Origin: Bimastos eiseni
Taxonomy: Eukaryota > Annelida > Clitellata > Crassiclitellata > Lumbricidae
Length of the DNA: 64,000 nucleotides
Assembly (NCBI GenBank): GCA_959347315.1
Contig: OY365809.1
Coordinates: 43,247,872-43,311,871, forward strand
Reading direction: 5' to 3'
Position 1 is the stretch's first letter, and each line of letters begins with the position of its first letter. The translations under genes were made by a program, and so were the position numbers. The notes under the pieces were generated by a model. That model was not told the origin of the DNA and searched no databases. It was given only the letters and a program-made list of their open reading frames with translations. Positions 1 through 64,000 of this stretch are shown piece by piece.

Positions 1-643
1 GTTACTGAAATCATTGAACACCAACCATGGATAAGATACATTATGATCCAGTTTAGTAATCGGTGACAATGGGGAAGCCAAATAATATAATGTTTGTTCT
101 GTTGTTAGGTAAATGATAGATAGGTATGCACAATGGCAGATAGGTGTTAGATTGGTACACGCATAATATTTACGAGGTAGCCCAGTCTACAGATAGATAG
201 ATAGTTAGGTAAGTACTAGTAATACAGCATATAATGAATATTTAAATAACACATAAAAAATATCAATAATTTAAAATAAGCAATGCCTAAAACAGCAGAC
301 ATGTAAGTATGTAGGTAGGCAGAAATCTTATTAATGCTTGTAAGATGACAACAGTTTATAGTGAGCAAAAACGTTAATGAGGGATAGGGACCTGAGAGAG
401 GGGGCCATATAAACAGTTGAATTAGACTTTGAAAATGTGATTCTGATATGCATTATCAATTATAAACATCACAGAAAACTCATAAAGCCTTAAAAATGAC
501 AAATTCGACCTTTTATTCTCAATTGTGTTGTCCTTTCAAAAGGCTTGGCAGGCCGAATATATATCCCGGTGGGGCAGATATGACCTGTGGGCCGGCTCTC
601 TGACACTTCTGTTGTAGAATATTTCTCTAAACACGAAACCTAC
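1..643. other. Intron (partial) 3' of exon 55
   Basis: AT-rich intronic sequence with a short GATA run near 193-207. I see no collagen exon or other gene here. Confidence 0.6.
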
Positions 644-61179
<60,536 letters not shown>

Positions 61180-61339
61180 CTGAAACGATGAAGTCGATGG
61201 TAATCGATCAGTAAAAAACATCACTAATTTGGGGCAATCTATCGTTGTAGTGTTTTTAATTATTTTTGAAATTCTCGTTTCGGAATAGCAGGTTTTATTA
61301 TGTTGTATGCTAGCGTTGTACCGTTTTATAAGAACAGAA

Positions 61340-61700
61340 GCGTGTTTAAATGGAAGTTGGATGTGTTGAAAAGACTCCTGCTTAAGTAGAAGCTGGATTT
61401 GACATGTGTGTAATAAGTTTATTTAACGACGCAACCATGACAAGGCTGGATGTGATGAAAAACTCCTGCTTAAGTAGAAGCTGGAATCCAGCTTCTACTT
61501 AAGCAGGAGTCTTTTCATAACATCCAGCTGCTGGATGTGATTAACAGACTCCTGCTTAAGTAGATACTGGAAGTGATTAAACTAATCATACACAAATAGA
61601 AGTTGGATGTGATGAAAAGAATTCTGTTTAAATGCCTGGATTGATTAAAATAATTATGTTTAAATGGAAGCTGGACGTGGTGAAAAGCATCCTGTGGTGT
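61340..61700. repeat. Tandem repeat with one inverted unit (palindrome)
   Basis: Units of GGATGTGATGAAAAGACTCC followed by TGCTTAAGTAGAAGCTGGA recur. The unit at 61487-61528 is inverted relative to that at 61445-61485. Together they form a near-perfect hairpin with 41-bp arms and a one-base spacer at 61486. Confidence 0.85.
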
Positions 61701-62225
61701 AAATGACTCTAAACAGACGTTTATTGTCTCACATAATTAAACCCGCTAAAACGATAGTGAATAATAGTACAATAATTAAATCCGCTGAAATGATAGATTA
61801 TCTAATTTGGTTCGAAGCAAGTTCATGCATCGACAGCCATTAGTAATTTTTGCAAGTTACTGCCTTAGGTGACATAAATTGGTGACGTCATTCATCTTGT
61901 TGTAGTTTACAGCGGATGTTAGAAGTGGATTGGTCACCGTCACTTTGTGACGAAAAGTTAGGCTCTTGCAGCGAATTAACTAAATTAAGTGACAACATTG
62001 TTAAAGGCTCAGTTGCATGCTGCTTCTCAGAGAGCTTGTACTTTGTACTTTTACTTGACGATGATGATGCTGATGAAGAGTTTGATCATGAGGATGATGA
62101 TGTTATTGGTGATGCCGAAGTTAATGACGCCGCCAGGCGCCAAGAAAGTTGACGTAAAATCGCATATTAGACTATAATTATTTATGACATAAAACATCGC
62201 CAGTAATTTTCTCGTTTTCATAAAC
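61701..62225. other. Unassigned region upstream of exon 1
   Basis: A 78-codon plus-strand frame at 61916-62152 is acidic (a DDDDADEE stretch) but has no family I recognise. GAT repeats explain much of it. No promoter or signal-peptide exon is evident on either strand. Confidence 0.3.
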
Positions 62226-62575
62226 TGCACCACTGTTCGCACACTAACAGTGTCAGTCCCAAGTCTGAATAATGGAGGAGGGCGACACCAATGATTATTG
62301 CATCGCACTGGAGTGTGGTTAAACTGCAACTATAACACTACCAGTCATGCTGGTCGATCAGAAAGAAGCATTGGATAATATCATTGTTACTGTTGTTGGC
62401 CCTGCCACTTGGAATGGGCTTCATCGAGCTGGACCTCCGGCTTTTACCTGCAGATCTCCTCATCTTCTTTCTACTCTTCTTTTAGAACGTACTGTGCTCT
62501 TTGACTGTGGTTGAACTGGAAACGCCTCTGAGTTGATTTCGTGAAGAGGCGCTATATCTAATTTCATTGATCAGT
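62226..62575 (+). mobile_element. L2-like LINE C terminus, plus strand
   Basis: The plus strand reads VVGPATWNGLHRAGPPAF, then LLLERTVLF, then AACGCCTCTGAGTTGATT and AGAGGCGCTATATCTAATT. This is the family A tail in coding orientation. Frames are broken. Confidence 0.7.
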
Positions 62576-63392
62576 CATCATCTCATTCATGGGACAATGC
62601 TGAATAAATGAACACGTTTATATACTTATATGGGGGCTTACTATACATATATATTTATATTTATACATAGAGAGAGAGACCTAGAGGTTCAAGCTAAAGA
62701 GCGTAGATCTAACCACAGAGTCATCAACAATTTGCCAAGCAGGAATTCTAAAACCTTAATTATCCCACATATTTCGATTTTACCAAAAAGGTAATAGCAG
62801 ATTTTTCTATTGCGTCCGCATGCGAGAACAAGGGGAACTTGCGCGTGTCTCTGTGCATACCTAAAAGAATTATATGTAGGAGTATGTGTGTGCGTTTTGT
62901 GTTTGCAGTGATTGAATTGTCAGAAGGGTTGGGGTGCTCAACCCCCAGTTCATTTTTCAACCCCGCCGAATAATTCTCAAATCCTACCCTGGAGGGGGCA
63001 AGCAAAACCCCCCGATCAGTTTCACAGTGACACAATTTTTTACCGGGTCTATAGTTCTTGAGAATATATTGAGAATATTTGTGATATATCTTTCTTGTCG
63101 CCATTATAATATATAATTAAACTGATGATTGAACAAAGCACAGCTAAGGATCAAGTTCGTCCACCAACAACCAGTTACCCTCCAAAATGTAGCCCCTATA
63201 GGGCAGCATGCCGGTTTCAGGTTCTTAACTTCTGGCCGGAACATCTGGACAAGTGAAAAACTGTCAACCCCCCTCCAGTTAAAATATGACAATTCAAACA
63301 TTCTGTGTATGTGCGTGCATTTATTTCTAGGTGTGTATTCGAGTCTTTGTTTGAGTCGATGTGTAGTCATATTCTTGTGACTTGTGAATGCG
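62576..63392. other. Unassigned, no gene recognised
   Basis: Short TATA and GAGA runs near 62.65 kb. 62.9-63.3 kb is C-rich on the plus strand but has no recognisable coding or RNA feature. Confidence 0.4.
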
Positions 63393-63432
63393 TGCGCGCG
63401 CGCGCGCGCGCGCGCGCGTGTGTGTGTGTGTT
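63391..63432. repeat. (CG)n followed by (TG)n
   Basis: About 13 CG dinucleotides run directly into about 7 TG dinucleotides. Alternating purine-pyrimidine sequence of this length can adopt Z-DNA. Confidence 0.9.
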
Positions 63433-63534
63433 TGTAAATTATCGATCATGACATTATGATGCAAAGGGAAGTTCCATGTTCCATCAAATTCTACGAAATG
63501 CGTTGTCCTCTGACCCCCACAAGAGAACTTAGGA

Positions 63535-63890
63535 TGTCATCATCACCACGTACATCATCTTCGTCCATGGGTTCATCACCCGATGATGTCAATCTTACGT
63601 GTCACTGTTCTTTTCCATTCATTTCTGTCCAACACCAACAGGCTTAGTGTGTCTATAGGCCCAACGTACATCCCGTCTGCACCAATCTCTGACATTATAT
63701 CCAGCCATCCTCTGTTTGGTCTTTCTTTCCTCCCGTTGCCATCAATCATGCCAAACATGACCTGATTAATTAGTCTGTGTTTTCTCATTCTACAAACGTG
63801 CCCAAAGAACCTTTAGCTTTCTTTCCATTGTCTGCTGCACGATATGCTCGTGTTGTTCTGTATTCTTCTACTAACCTAGCTTCCTGTTTG
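63535..63890 (-). mobile_element. LINE ORF2 C-terminal fragment
   Basis: The minus strand reads FFGHVCRMRKHRLINQVMFG, then RPNRGWLDIM, then LDRNEWKRTV and a stop. This is the FGHV-R-RP-W-D-W pattern at the end of many non-LTR endonuclease/reverse-transcriptase ORFs. The frame is open for about 80 codons. A different family from the other LINE relics here. Confidence 0.75.
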
Positions 63891-64000
63891 ATAGCTTTTG
63901 TTGCCATCGGGTACGTAAGAAGAACTTAAGATGTAAGCCTATCACAAATAATTGCGAGGGGCTGCGGGTGGTTTTTGATCTGACCTTTGCCGGTTTTACA

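Noticed and set aside
61916..62152. Acidic 78-codon plus-strand frame as a small gene
   Set aside because: No homology that I recognise, GAT-repeat content, and no flanking splice or promoter evidence. Kept only as an unassigned region.

Overview
The window is animal genomic DNA. It has GC-rich exons in AT-rich introns, GT-AG splice sites, and many non-LTR retrotransposon tails, SINEs, MITEs and minisatellites. Apart from transposon relics I can support only one protein-coding gene, on the minus strand, and it fills almost the whole window (about 61.2 kb down to 0.64 kb).

That gene is a giant collagen. I placed 55 consecutive exons totalling 24,039 bp, or 8,013 residues. Essentially all of it is Gly-X-Y; I saw no N- or C-terminal globular domain, signal peptide or stop codon. 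Both ends of the gene therefore lie outside the window. Every intron is phase 1 and splits a Gly codon as G|GN. Fifty-two exons are exact multiples of 9 bp, and the other three each contain a visible interruption that explains the remainder. An uninterrupted helix of this size would be about 2.3 micrometres long. That is far beyond fibrillar or basement-membrane collagens and close to the 2.4 micrometre helix reported for annelid cuticle collagen. The composition (very little Lys, no Cys, Met or His seen, abundant Ser/Thr/Gln/Ala) also fits. My best inference is an annelid or another lophotrochozoan, with this gene as a cuticle-type collagen. The assignment is not proven from sequence alone.

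Layout, 5' to 3' of the gene (high to low coordinates). Exons 1-6 (61.2-55.4 kb) are almost free of charged residues. Exons 7-13 are transitional. Exons 14-20 (49.5-43.5 kb) alternate strictly between 225 and 351 bp, which looks like tandem duplication of an exon pair. Exons 21-27 are mid-sized. Exons 28-55 (36.6-0.6 kb) are longer (up to 1,314 bp) and rich in RGD. There are six helix interruptions, in exons 12, 29, 35, 41, 48 and 55.

Introns hold 3' ends and reverse-transcriptase fragments of several LINE families (around 4.7-5.1, 14.1-14.4, 22.8-23.0, 26.6-26.8, 33.6-34.0, 35.5-35.6, 44.9-45.2, 62.2-62.6 and 63.5-63.9 kb), a tRNA-derived SINE family, a hAT-type MITE with target duplication, a Tc1/mariner-type MITE with TA flanks, a fold-back MITE, and many minisatellites, most found in a single intron. 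A frameshifted copy of part of exon 50 sits in the intron beside it. The 61.2-64 kb stretch upstream of exon 1 has only repeats that I can recognise.
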